Source: Prorocentrum cordatum
Taxonomy: Eukaryota > Sar > Dinophyceae > Prorocentrales > Prorocentraceae
Reading direction: 5' to 3'
Length of the DNA stretch: 64,000 bases
NCBI GenBank assembly: GCA_963575745.1
Contig: CAUYUJ010022548.1
Location: 57,263 to 121,262, forward strand
Shown: in pieces, positions 22,958 through 33,265 of the stretch
Layout of the letters: each line of letters begins with the position of its first letter
Position numbering within the stretch: the first letter of the stretch is position 1
Notes under the pieces: generated by a model
Database searches by the model: none
What the model saw: only the letters and a program-made list of their open reading frames with translations
What the model was told of the DNA's origin: nothing
Program-made: the position numbers and the translations under genes

Positions 22958-24865
22958 GCTCGCTAGATGCATGACGCGTTACATCCTCGACGCGGTCGGT
23001 CGGCGTGCGGTCGCGGGGTCGACGACGCATCGCAGTACGCAGTTGGATCAAGGAGTTCTGCGTACAGTAGGAGATCGACCAAACGAAACCTTCCACAACA
23101 AAACCCAAACCTGAGACCCAAGGGCGTCCATCTCTTTTTGGTGTGGGGTCGTCACGCTTTCCACAGCAAAACCATCGAAACCCAAGAAACCCAGGGCACC
23201 CTGGAGGCAAGCAGGGCGCTTCTTGGCATGGGTCTCCACTGTAGAAGCGGTCGATGAAGACCATGGCTCACGCGAGCACGGCCCTCGAGGCCAACGGCCT
23301 TCGGATCGCAGCCGAGGAGGTTTTCTTTCTTGTTCGTATCATCGGGACGCGCGCGACGATTCGGCTCGCCTCCAGAAGAACGGCACCACGCCCCCCCTCC
23401 CCGCTCTGCAGGCGGGGCGCCTCGGGGTCAACTCGAAGGGCGGGGCGCCGCGCGAGGGGCGCGGCTATGCAGCGCGCGGTGAAGGCGCCGGGCACGCGGG
23501 CGAAGCTCAGGCGCTGCGCACGCGCTGCTCGAACGCGTCAAATAGCAACTCGTTTGGCAAAGGCGGGTGCCCAGCCCGCGGGGCACTGCGGGCATCGGCT
23601 TCGCGGGGTCTTCGGCTGCGACACGCCGGTGATGCGCCGGAAGCTCGGCCACGCGGCTAGCTCGGCGCGACGCGGCAGGTGCTTGGCGGCAGGGCTCGAC
23701 CTCCGAGATCCAGGCCATGGTCCTGGATGCAACCTGCCTTGTGCCTGTTTGAGACTCTGGTTAGCATCCTGGGCATCTCCGCCGAAGTTCCATGCTCCAT
23801 GCCGAAGTTCCATCCAGCCTCTCGGTCCAGGACCGCAGCAGGCGCACCAGTTGGCCCATGGGAGCGGTCATCTGCTGTCTGCTGCAGCACAACTGGGACC
23901 CCGTGGGCCCGACCGAGTGGGGCGCAGAGCCTGCTGGATCTGAGAGCCGCGAGGCCTTCGTCTTCGACCAACCGCAGCCTCGCGACGACATTTCACCGCT
24001 GCTCGACGAGTTCGAGCTTTCTGTGCAATCCCGGCAGTGGCAGTCGGCGTCGTCGCAATTCCGTGGAGCGAGCGCGGGGGCGGCAGCGGGCCTGCAGAAA
24101 GCTCCTGCTCTCACTGGAGAAGGCCGAGCACGCGCAGCAGCTGGCCGAGATGACGCTCTGCGTGGCCGTCGGGGGCACGTGGCCGAGGCGGCGAATCCTC
24201 GCCGAGGTCGGCGGCGACGTCGACATCCTCTGCTCGCGCTGCCAGGAAGCCCCTGAAGCAGCCTTCCGACGCGGGTGGTGACGCAAGTGCAGCGCGGGGT
24301 CGGTGGCGCACGCAGCTTCGGAAGAGCCGGCGCCCCAGGCGGCGCACAGACAGCACGAGTCCGGGGCATGCTTCTGGCTGCGCGGCATTTTGCCAGCGGA
24401 GTGGACTCGACTCGAGACACCGCCCACCGACTACCGCTGGAAGGCCAGCGGCCTGGCCAAGCGATTGAATACGCTCACGCTCGGAGTTGGCTCGCTCAGC
24501 CATCCGGTGTTGGAATTTGGTGATGCCCGTGGGGTGAAGACTCTCGCAATGACAGGCTACGCAGGACAGGGATCGTTCTCAGCCTTTTTTGATGTGTTGG
24601 TCTCTATGCGTCGCCATCTGCCTGGAGCCAAGCAGCCAGGCCCACGTGGGGAGCTGACTTCCCTTTTGGGCGCAATCGAATCAGGTCAGGACTTCTTGTT
24701 TACGTCGCCGGTACCCAGGCGGTGATAGATGGCCAGCATGTCAAGCTTGTTCTGAGTATCGTTTAACCGATCCCCATCCCCAGCGGCGTGGCCTGGCCCC
24801 CACTGGCCGACTTACCCCCCAAGATGGGGATATAGGGCGTTCCCTTCGGGTTTCGCGGGGTGGAT

Positions 24866-24930
24866 CCCCAACTGGGGTGGTAATTCGGTGGGGGTCTCGA
24901 AGGGGATGGGGATGGGGATGGGGGTCGGAC
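24866..24930 (+). repeat. Microsatellite-junction unit 'GGTGGGGGTCTCGAA', copy 2
   Basis: CTGGGGTGGTAATTCGGTGG and GGGTCTCGAAGGGGATGGGG match 6618-6673 closely and run into (GGGGAT)n. Confidence 0.78.
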
Positions 24931-25389
24931 AAACGACACCCATGTCCGTTCCCCCTGAGGCGAAAACCAGTACCTCCGGAGGCTCACTGGTGCTCCCGAG
25001 CGCCAGCGTGATTTTTTCGGGCCCCCCCCTTTTCCCTATCCACCCCCCTTCGTTCGGCACCATGTAGGGAGCCCACAAAGGACGTACGCGCCCAGCTATG
25101 TACATGAACACGGCCCCTCGATCCGCGAGACCTGCCGCATTATACGAACATTTGCGCTATGCGTACTCTCGAAACCAGCGTGGATTCATGTACGTGTACG
25201 TCCTTTTGTCGCTCCTGACCATAGAGGGACAGGCCCGACTTCACGCCAGACGGGGGGGCCCCTCTCCCGGCGGCCCCGGGCGCGCCACCCCGGACGGCCA
25301 GAGGGCAGCGAGGCCGCTGGCGGCGCGGCGCGCGCGGCGCGCCGGGGCAGCTCGGCTGCCTCGGCCCTTCCGCGCGAGCGCGGCCTGGG
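24931..25389. other. Unassigned, with inverted and partial MITE ends
   Basis: CAAAGGACGTACGCG near 25076 is inverted at about 25190-25206 (CGTGTACGTCCTTTTG). The segment ends with GAGGGACAGGCCCGACTT (25226-25243), a MITE-type terminus. It is followed by very GC-rich sequence to 25389. Confidence 0.5.
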
Positions 25390-25600
25390 CCGAGTCGGGC
25401 CCGTCCCTCTACAGGAGGAATACTCTAAAATAGTCAAAATAATAAGGGGACGATTTCTTTGAAATAGGAATGCTCTAGAATAGTCACAATGACATGGGGA
25501 CTATTTTTTTGGTATTTTTTGACCATTGGGGCATATTGTTTGACTATTTGGATGTTTCGTCCAAAATCCCCCTGTAGGGGGATACGCAGGACCTACCACT
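25389..25600. mobile_element. MITE-like element, longest copy
   Basis: The left end GAGTCGGGCCCGTCCCTCTA continues CAGGAGGAATACTC. The right end TCCAAAATCCCCCTGTAGGG continues GGATACGCAGGACCTA. The AT-rich interior has repeated AATAGTCA words and GGGACTATTTTTTTGG. No ORF. Confidence 0.78.
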
Positions 25601-25628
25601 TGGCAAATGCTGCCCTCGAAGAGCTGCC

Positions 25629-26174
25629 ATGAGGGGGAAACAAAAAAAACAGCGGCCTCCGCCGTCCCCCGCTGAGCTCGCCTTCGTCGGATCCCAGGCA
25701 GGTCTTCTCGGCCGGCGGTCGGAGCTGCACCCGCTGCTGGAGTATTGTGCCTCCAAGGCCCGCCTGGCCGTGTGGAGGAAAACTGGTTGTGCCAAGTTGC
25801 AGCCTCAGTCTAACTCGTCGGTGTTGAAGCTTCCGATGGGGTCACTCTATTCATATTGGCGATGGGTGGACCCACCCATCGCACGAGCCCCTTTTCCATC
25901 CGAATCTAAACCTGTGGTTTTGAGGCTCGTGCGGTTCGTTTGCCAGTGTTCAAATTGGGCAGGGTTTGGCCAAGCATTGCTTAATTGTTCAGTTTCCCCC
26001 GAGGGTTGGACCCCAGGAGGCGCACATCGCCAATTGGCCAGGTCCACCCTGGTCGAGTTCACAAGGGCCTCTGGCCCAAGCATCGTTCATCTCGTTGAAC
26101 CCGAGCAGACGGCGCGGGTGGTGAGCAGGTCATGTTGCCTCGCTTTGCGACAGGTCCATTACATACCATTCTAG
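25629..26174 (+). CDS. Hypothetical protein, 181 codons
   Basis: An uninterrupted ATG-to-stop frame in ordinary-complexity DNA, which is unusual in this window. The product is mixed: a basic, Pro-containing start (KQKKQRPPPSP), then an even composition with several Trp and Cys (YSYWRWVDPP, FVCQCSNWAGFG). No signal peptide, membrane segment or known domain was recognised. It begins about 30 bp after a MITE-like element and is followed, after about 170 bp, by a TCC array. It may be a host exon, a retroelement fragment or chance. Dinoflagellate genes are often intron-split, so the true ends are unknown. Confidence 0.25.
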   Translation: MRGKQKKQRPPPSPAELAFVGSQAGLLGRRSELHPLLEYCASKARLAVWRKTGCAKLQPQSNSSVLKLPMGSLYSYWRWVDPPIARAPFPSESKPVVLRLVRFVCQCSNWAGFGQALLNCSVSPEGWTPGGAHRQLARSTLVEFTRASGPSIVHLVEPEQTARVVSRSCCLALRQVHYIPF

Positions 26175-26342
26175 AAGCCAGAATTTGACATGACCCAGAG
26201 CCAGGCATTGAACAGCTGCGCATCCACAGCGTGAGAGTTCTTTGGTTTCATCGGTCCTCCTGCTCCCCCTCCTGCCTCCTGCGTTCTGCGCTCCTGCTCC
26301 ACAGCGTTCTGAACTCCTGACCTGAGCTACCCACGCTGGCCC

Positions 26343-26858
26343 CAGCGACTCCTCCTCCCCCTCCTCCTCCTCCTCCTCCGCCTCCTCCTCCTCCTCCTCC
26401 TCCTCCTCCTCCGCCTCCTCCTCCTCCTCCTCCTCCTCCTCCTCCTCCTCCTCCTCCTCCTCCCCTCCCCTCCCCCTCCCCCTCCCCCTCCCCCTCCCCC
26501 TCCCCTCCCCCTCCCCCTCCCCGCCTCCTCTTCCCCCGCCTCCCATCTCGCCCTCCCCCATCGCACCTCCCCGCGCCCCTCCGCGGCGGAGCGCCGTCCT
26601 CTGCCGCGTCCGCGGCCGGGGGGGCCCTGGGGAGCACGTCGTCCTCGGCGTCGACGGCCGCGGCCTGCGCCGGGGAGAGAGGGAGGATCGAGGGAGGAGG
26701 AGGAGGAGGAGGAAGGGAGGAGGGGAGGAGGAGGAGGAGGAGGAGGAGGAGAGGAGGAGGAGGAGGAGGAGAGAGGAGGAGGAGGGGGAGGAGGAGGAGG
26801 AGGAGGAGGAGGAGGAGGAGGAGGAGGAGGAGGAGGAGGGGGAGGACCGAGGAGGGGG
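26343..26858. repeat. (TCC)n then (AGG)n inverted pair with GC-rich spacer
   Basis: Pyrimidine array at 26343-26528 (TCC and CCCCTC), a spacer of about 160 bp, then a purine array at 26690-26858 (AGG). The purine array is the TCC end of composite copy B read on the minus strand. The ORFs of 187-265 codons are repeat artefacts. Confidence 0.93.
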
Positions 26859-27724
26859 AGGACCGAGGAGGAGGACCAGTGTACGCCCAAGCCTCATCAA
26901 CGATGTTGGAATCAACCCTCCCCCCAAGCTCCCTCGTCATAGGCCTCTGCAAAAGATCGTTGCCACTGAAAGGGCCCCCGTTGGGAGACAACCGATTGAA
27001 GATCCTGAAGCGAGCCAAGACAACATTCTCAAGACACGCCACGGATGAACCTGACTGCTGCGTCTTGACGATCCAGAGTCATGCCAAAACGCCATCCCTG
27101 GGACTTTAACACTGCGAACCTGCGTAAAAGTGGTACCCTTGGAATCCTGAAGTATTCCAGAACACAATTTCTGGTAAATGGACCATGGGAACCCGTGAAA
27201 CCATTGCAACTGTTTATCACAAATGCGCGCGGCGCTAAGGCGAGGGCCAAATGTTGAAAACGGCCGGCCCTCAATCCGTGAATTTCTTGCAATGTGTGCT
27301 TAACACGAATGTGCGCGGCACTTGGGCGAGAACCACATTTTAAAAACGGCCCGCCCTGAATCCGTGCAACTCTTGCAAAATTTAAAACGAATGTGCGCGG
27401 CGCTTTGGCGAGAACCACATTTGAAAACGACCCGCCCACAATCCGTGAAACTCATGCAGATGTTTGAAATGAGTGCGCGCGGCGCTGAGCGACAACGCCA
27501 TTTTTAAAACGACGCACCCTCAACCTGTGAACCTATTACAATTCGTCCAAAACGAATGTGCACGGCGCTGAAGCGAAAACCACGTTTTGAAAACGGCCCA
27601 TCCTCCATCCGTGAAACGGTTACCACATGTTAATCTTCAAGGTCAAATATGGTGATGAAATCTCAGGCGAAACGCCGGGCCCGCACTTTCGACTGGCCTC
27701 GGGGGGCGATAGGGAGTTGCTCAT
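26690..27724 (-). repeat. Composite microsatellite-ended element, copy B
   Basis: Read on the minus strand: head GAGCAACTCCCTATCGCCCC and CCCGGCGTTTCGCCTGAGA near 27724-27660; five ~82-bp monomers (GTGCGCGGCGCT words at 27227, 27309, 27390, 27472 and 27557 on the plus strand); tail with GGATCGTCAAGACGCAGCAG and CGTTGATGAGGCTTGGGCGT; then TCC (AGG on plus, 26690-26858). The head is preceded by another TCC run (27739-27770 on plus as AGG). Confidence 0.85.
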
Positions 27725-27738
27725 ATAAGGAAAATAAA

Positions 27739-27940
27739 TGGAGGAGGAGGAAGAGGAGGAGTAGGAGGGGGACGAGGGAGGCACGATGGAGGTGTTCCCC
27801 GGGCTGTTGTTGTTAGAGGCTCCCGCTGCTGGACGAGGGGGGGAGAGGACAAGGAAGAGGAAGAGAAGGAGGAGGAGGAGGAGGAGGAGGAGGAGGAGGA
27901 GGAGGAGGAGGAGGAGGAGGAGGAGGAGGGGGAGGATCGA
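27739..27940. repeat. (AGG)n flanking junction unit 'GAGGCACGATGGAGGT', copy 1
   Basis: AGG triplets pass into GACGAGGGAGGCACGATGGA and GTGTTCCCCGGGCTGTTGTT (27770-27830), then TAGAGGCTCCCGCTGCT and a second AGG array (27838-27940). The unit recurs at 33677-33735 and 35052-35102, always directly after AGG. Confidence 0.85.
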
Positions 27941-28039
27941 GGGGGAGGAGGAGAAAGGGGGGATGGGGAAGGAAGAGGAGGGAGGAAAAGGGGAAGAACG
28001 GGGAGGAGGCGGAGAGGGGGGGGGAAGGGAGCGGAGGAT

Positions 28040-28552
28040 CGGGCCATGCCTGACATCCTATGTACTATTTCCTCCCGCCCTTCCCCATTGCGTTGGCGGC
28101 CTCTCCGCTTGCAGAGACGAGTGTCGGGAAAGACCTTGATCCCCAAAAACGAGGGGGCACAGGACCAGTCGGCATCGAATCGGGAAATCTGATCGAATTC
28201 CTCCTCCTCCGCTTTTAGTCGAGTCGGGCTGCATCGGCACAGCGTCGGAATCGGATCGGATCGGCCGCGACAGGGCGCACAACAGTGCCATGCCAGTACC
28301 AGGCCGCATCGCATCGTAGGAGCATCGGAATCGAATCGAGGGGGCAGGGGGGAAGGGGGAGGGGGATCGAGCCGGCCAAAACCGACATCGAATCGGATCC
28401 ATCGGATCGATATGGACCCTGGGGGAAGGACCGGTCCGTGTCTGACGCCCTAGGTTTCCCTCCCTTCCATTCCTCCACATTGCGGTGACTCCCTCTCCGT
28501 TCGCAGAATCGGGCGTCGGGAAAGACGTCGATCCCCAAAAAGCCCAAGGAAT
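28040..28552 (+). repeat. ~115-bp direct repeat with ~390-bp offset
   Basis: Segments near 28046-28160 and 28436-28550 share TCTGACG/CTGACATCCT, CATTGCGKTG, CTCTCCGYTYGCAGA, GTGTCGGGAAAGAC/GCGTCGGGAAAGAC and GATCCCCAAAAA. GGATCGGATCGG-type words lie between. A weaker relative may exist near 3362-3450. Confidence 0.65.
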
Positions 28553-30055
28553 CAAGAGCACCACTGAAACAGCTGCGGCGGCAACGAGGCTCCGTGGGAC
28601 GGGGGCTCCTTGGCGAACAAAAAAAAACAACAGCCGCGCCAGCGAGCACAAATTTTCAAACGCAGGTGGAGTGCCTCAAGGCTCACGCAGCACGGAAACG
28701 TAGACGCTGTGCTGATGCTGCAGCCAGAACTGCAAGTCTGCAAGAGCCCGGACCAGAAAGGTCCCAAGCCCTTCCGTGGTTTTCTGGGCTGGCTCCCGTT
28801 AGCTCTGAGCTGTTTCCTGCGCCTCCTGTGGACGCTGTGCCCCCCCAAGCGACCTCCCGAACCCTCCCAGGAGTCCAACAGGGCCCCGAATCGCCGAACG
28901 ACTTGGCTCTTCTTGAATATGCCCAGGGCGTTTTTCCACCGTTTTTAACTAGGCGTGTTGAATTTATGTTGCAGCGTCTTTAGGTCCCAACAAGAAAACT
29001 AGGGGGGAGTGCCGCAAGGGAAGAGCCGAGCCAGGACCGCGCCGAAGGGGGGAGGCGCCAGGCCCCCCCGCCCCCCAGCGCGACCCTGCGAAGCAGCAGC
29101 TGGCCTGCGCGACGCGAGGGTCGCCCGTTCATTGCGCCGCGCACAGCGCGATTCGATCGCACTGTCACCCCTGCGCGGTGGCAACCCCTGTGATGCTCAC
29201 CGAGAGGAGAGGTGCGGGTGGGTGGGCAGAATCACACGCGCCTTCGCCGCGCTCGCAAAGCGCACGCTCCGCGGGGGGGGGGGGGGGGGGCGCGGTCGGC
29301 GCGCGCTCTCTTCGGGGAAACGCCGGGCGCACGCGGCTCCCCCCGCTCCGCCGTCAGCCCCCTATGCCCTTGCCCGACCTAAGCCCAAAGCCGGGGCAGA
29401 AGCGAGTGTTCTGCGTGCTCAGCTGCTCGTAAAAGCGTTTTCAGATCAGTCGGTTGCATTGTTGAGCATTACCGTCTGCACCCTGCGAAATGCTTAAGAA
29501 ATCATGGGTTAAGAAATTCATAGTCTCAGAACTTGAAGAAAACCCAGAACTTCTATCAAAATCTTGGGATTTACATTGAAAAGTTAAGAATAATCGAGAC
29601 TCTGGACGAAAACGTAGGTTTTCTTAAGCATCGCCTAAGGTCTACGACGTGCTCAGCTCCTTCTCCTGGCGTGCAGTCCTTCTCCTGGAGTGCAGTCCTG
29701 CGGGCGCGACGGCGGATTGCCCCGCCTGGGGCCATCGGGCCTCCGGGCTGGGGTGAGGGCGTTGTTGGGGCGTTGTAAGCTCTGAGAGGAAGAACGGCGG
29801 CAGAAACGAAGAAGCTGGAGCGAAGACAGCAGCGAAGACACGAAACAGCCTTCCACCGGAAAGCAAACAACGCTTTAAAAAAAGGATCCCTAGCGAGGGG
29901 TCCGAAACCGCTAACACCGCAAACCTAAAAACGCTAAAGCACCTTCGCGTTCTTTTAGCGTCTTCAGCTTGTCAAGAGCCCAAAATTCAACACGGTAGTG
30001 TTAACAAACTAAAAACAGGGCGTGGCTGTGCAGAGCCAAGACGCCCACGATGGTG
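28553..30055. other. Unassigned sequence
   Basis: About 1.5 kb with overlapping ORFs and no recognised family. One open frame at 28594-28983 begins at GTG and ends LLEYAQGVFPPFLTRR; its coding status is unknown. A poly-G run (29274-29290) and an 18-bp doublet CTCCTGGCGTGCAGTCCT (about 29663-29698) are present. An AT-richer island lies at 29470-29640. Confidence 0.4.
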
Positions 30056-31990
30056 TCAAAATGGCCCAAGAGGCCTCCAAGGCGCCACACGAGGCCTCCC
30101 GAGAGGGCCCCATTTTAGCGTTCTCGCCTTCTTGGCTTTCCGACGCCCCAATACGGCCCAAGAGGCCCCCAAAATCACCCTAAGACGGCCCAAGATGCCT
30201 CCAAGAGGGCCCCAAGACGGACTCAGAACGCCCCAAGATGGCGCAAGAGTCGCCCAAGACGGCACAACGGCGCCCCAATTCGGCCTCAGAAGGGGCCCGA
30301 GAGAAGGAGCACGAAACGAAAATCCATGCCTTCCGCCCGAAGGGAGGCTCCAAGAGGCACCAAGGGACACCCGAGAGGCCCCAAGAGGCCCACAACAGGC
30401 GCCCAAGAGGCCCCAAGAGGCCCCCAAACGGCCCCCATGAAGCCTGACAACTGCTTCCCTGAGGCCACTGAGAGGCCCCCCACAAGACCCTAACAAACAT
30501 CGAACAGGCTTGATACTACAGCCCAGGCACAGTGGCGGGATGGGCCGAATGGCATTAGATCCGCCGCCCCCCGCTGATTCATCACAGGGGTGCCTGGCGT
30601 GCTAGACTCTCTCGGTTTTTCCCAAAAATACTCCCCCTGGGCCTTCGGCGCGTCCCGCCGGGGTCCCGGGAGGCTCTTCCAGAGGTGGTTGCCGTGAGTT
30701 GTCCGGCCCCAGACGGCTCCAAGATGGCCCAAGAAGACTTCCAAGACGCTTCCAAGACGGCCAAGATGGCCTCCAAGACGGCTGGGGTGGCCCCAAGATG
30801 CCTCCAAGACGGCCAAAGATGCACCCAAGACGGCCTAAGATGGCCTCAAGCTGGCCCAAGACGGCCCAAGAGGCCCCGAAGAGGCCTCCAAGACGGCCCA
30901 AGAGGCCTCCAAGAGGTCCTCCAGGAAGGCCCGAAGAGGGCAACAGTATTGGTTTCTCTGGGTTTTTGAAGGATTTTGGCACATGCTTCTTCTCGGCATT
31001 CCGACGGCTCAAGACGGCCCAAAAGGCCCCCAAGATCACCCAAGAGGTCCCCAAGAGGGCCCCATGACGGCCCAAGTGGCCTCCAAGACGGCCCCAAGAG
31101 GGCCCCAAAACGACGGCCCAAGAGGCTCCAACACGCCCAAGATGGCCTCCAAGACGCCCAAGATGGCCTCCCAGACGGCCCCGAAGCGCTCCAAGAGGGC
31201 CCCACGTCGGCCCAGTAAGGCCCCCAAAACGGTTCCCGACGGCGTCAGACGTGCCAGGAACCCACCAAGATGGCCGAAGTTGGCTCGAAGCTGGCCCAAG
31301 ACGGCCCAAGAGGCCCCCAAGAGGGCCTCCAGGAAGGCCAGAAGAGGCCAGACACATTCATTGTCCCAAGGTTTTTGAAGGATTTTCACATTTGCTTCTT
31401 TTCGGCCTTCCGACGGCCCGAGACGGCCCAAGAGCCCCCAAATATCGCAGAGAGATCACAAAAGAGGCCTGCAAGATGGCCCCAGAACGGCCCAAGAGGG
31501 CCCCAAGACGACCCCAATAGGCCCCCAAGACGGCACAGGAGGCCCAAAATAGCCTCCAATACTGCCCTGGAGCATTCCAAGAGGGCCCAAAGTCGGCCCA
31601 TAGACGCCCCCCAAACGGTTTCCGACGGCGTCAGACGGACCAGGAGCCCACCAAGACGGCCGAACATGGCCCCAAGATGGCCCAGGACGGCCCAAGAGGC
31701 CTCCAAGAGGGCCTCCAGGAAGGCCTGAAACAAACATTTGTTTTTTTTTTCTGCCCTCCGACGGCCCGAGACGGCCCAAATGCCCCCAAAGATCGCCCAA
31801 GAAGCCCAAGACACGGCCCCAAAAGGCCCCGAAGACGGCCCAAGAGGTCTCCAAAACGCTCAAGATAGCCTCCAAAACGGCCGCAGAGCCCTCCAAGACG
31901 ACCTCCAAAAAGGCCCGGAAGGGTCAAAATGGCCTCCAGACGGCCAAAATGACCTTCAAGATGCCCACGTGTTCCCCGAAGGCTTTCCAA
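30056..31990. repeat. Pro/Lys/Arg-type 350-410-bp tandem repeat block
   Basis: Two scales. The short word is CCCAAGAGGCCCCCAAGA / GACGGCCCAAGAGGCC, repeated throughout. The long unit is marked by TTTTTGAAGGATTTT, TTCTTYTCGGCNTTCCGACG and GACGGCGTCAGACG; these recur at about 30964, 31373 and (partly) 31725, and at about 31240 and 31624. An earlier partial unit lies near 30120. Long ORFs on both strands (GPRGPQ and LGASWGHLG types) reflect the repeat. A diverged inverted relative lies at 62560-63320. Confidence 0.88.
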
Positions 31991-32035
31991 ACCGATTCGG
32001 GGAACATATGGTCCGATAGCTTGGCAGGTTTGGCC

Positions 32036-32680
32036 TCAACGTTCGGCCACACTGTTTTTTTTTTTTATCCGCGGGTCGAGAGCGAGCCTCTTCCGATAGA
32101 AGCTAAGCAGGTCGCGCACAGCTTTAATTAGCAGAGGGAGGCAAAAGAAGGCGGGGCCTCACGTCAAGGCCGAGAGAAGGCAAAGCCCTGGGATCAGACG
32201 GTGCCGAAATCGAAGTGCAGGAAAGGGTACGCCTTGGACAGGAGCCCGGTGGCGAAGTCCCGGGAGGCGAAAAGCCGGCGGTGGTGCCGTCAGCGACGCT
32301 TCGAGTACACCAGCCTCATCAACTGCGGGAAAGGACGCGCCACGCAACCAGGACGACGCCCGAGAGGAAGAGGCGCACCACTGGGTCGGAGTGCAACGTT
32401 GGGTCGGCCACACAGTTTTGTTGGTCTGCGGGGCGAGAGCGAACCTCTTCCGGTAAAAGCTAGGCGGGCTACGCACAGCTCTGATTGGAGAGACAGGACA
32501 CAGGCGGGCGGGGCCTCAGGCGGCCGGAGGGCGGGCCAGGGTGCAAGCGGCGCCGAGGAACTTGCACAAGAAAAGGAACGCCTTGGACAAGAGCCGGAGG
32601 CGAAGATCCGGAGGGTGAGCGGTGTGGTGTTGCCGTCAACGGCGCTCCGAAAACACCATCAGGGTCGACCACACAGGCGC
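32036..32680 (+). repeat. ~355-bp tandem repeat, 2 units
   Basis: Unit 1 (32036-32335) and unit 2 (32391-32680) share TTCGGCCACACTG/GTCGGCCACACAG, CGAGAGCGARCCTCTTCCG, AAGCTARGC, CGCACAGCTYTRATT, GGCGGGGCCTCA, CGCCTTGGACARGAGCC and TGCCGTCARCG. One of the better preserved short repeats here. No RNA fold or coding role is assigned. Confidence 0.85.
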
Positions 32681-33165
32681 TTCCAAAAATGCAGGGGGCG
32701 GCGGTGATTCGCCGTAGGCGTCTTTGATACTGCAAGAGCGCCAGCGAGAGCACAACTTTTCAAATGCAACAATATTTCTGATTACACGCAAGAGTTTAAC
32801 CACCACTACCACCGCTACGGCGGTATCGTCGTCCATGTGGACGGGAACTCTGTGGTGATTCTCGGGTATGGCAACAACACCCGCGATAACACCACTCTTC
32901 AAAGGCAGAACATATCGTGCATAGGAAACTATCAAAGGGCAACTCGGACCCATCTCGCTTGTGAGAACAGATCTACGAGATACTTCTCTCAAGCCAGCTC
33001 GACGCCAGGGGAGATAGAAGGTGATATGCATATCGTGTAACGTGGGGAGGAACGAGGATCGAGGGTCGAGGTCCTCGGGGGGCCTCTGAACTCCTCTGGG
33101 GGGGGGGCCCAGAGGCCTCCGGAAGCCTCCAGGCCTCCTGGGGCCGCTGGATACCTCTGGATGGC
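32681..33165. other. Unassigned, with small dispersed word
   Basis: GCAGGGGGCGGCGGTGATTC and GCCGTAGGCGTCTT (about 32690-32727) recur at about 46745-46778. GCGCCAGCGAGAGCACAAC with TTTTCAAATGCA (about 32739) resembles about 28633-28662. No gene recognised. Confidence 0.45.
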
Positions 33166-33265
33166 GGAGGAGGAGCAGGATGAGGATGAGGATGAGGATG
33201 AGGATGAGGATGATGATGATGATGATGAGGAGGAGGAGGAGGAGGAGGAGGAGGGGGCGAGGAGC
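33166..33265. repeat. (GATGAG)n / (GAT)n / (GGA)n microsatellite
   Basis: GATGAG hexamers grade into GAT and then GGA triplets. Confidence 0.93.

Larger units (their letters stand above)
21538..24765 (+). pseudogene. Decayed LINE-type retroelement ORF2 (RT, Cys-rich block, RNase H)
   Basis: Broken copy of a reverse transcriptase polyprotein that would copy element RNA into DNA. Frame 1 (21538-22062) has the early RT segment, with GQGVDGPSPLDVERLP and a following LTWPRQPLLVIGRVL. Frame 2 (22004-22122) continues with IGVTAMAPKLWPRAK, so there is a frameshift near 22000. The YVDD-bearing palm is not found. It should lie in 22305-23253, which holds insertions and unrecognised DNA. RT thumb and connection-like sequence resumes at 23254-23790 (RRARTRQ-type, LAKAGAQPAGHCGHRLRGVF). 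It shifts frame at about 23840 (GAVICCLLQHNWDP) and again at about 24060. Next come a Cys-rich block (CSRC at 24231-24242, APEAAFRRGW, in-frame TGA at 24279) and CFWLRGILPAEWT. An RNase H-like piece follows, PGPRGELTSLLGAIE, with the acidic Glu at about 24651. A last frameshift precedes TQAVIDG. The family assignment is from memory of dinoflagellate retroelements. Non-functional: at least four frame breaks, one stop and two insertions. Confidence 0.72.

Noticed and set aside
30056-31990. Proline- or Trp/Gly-rich repeat protein genes on either strand
   Set aside because: Both strands are open at once and the period lengths (about 350-410 bp) change frame between units; more likely a DNA repeat.
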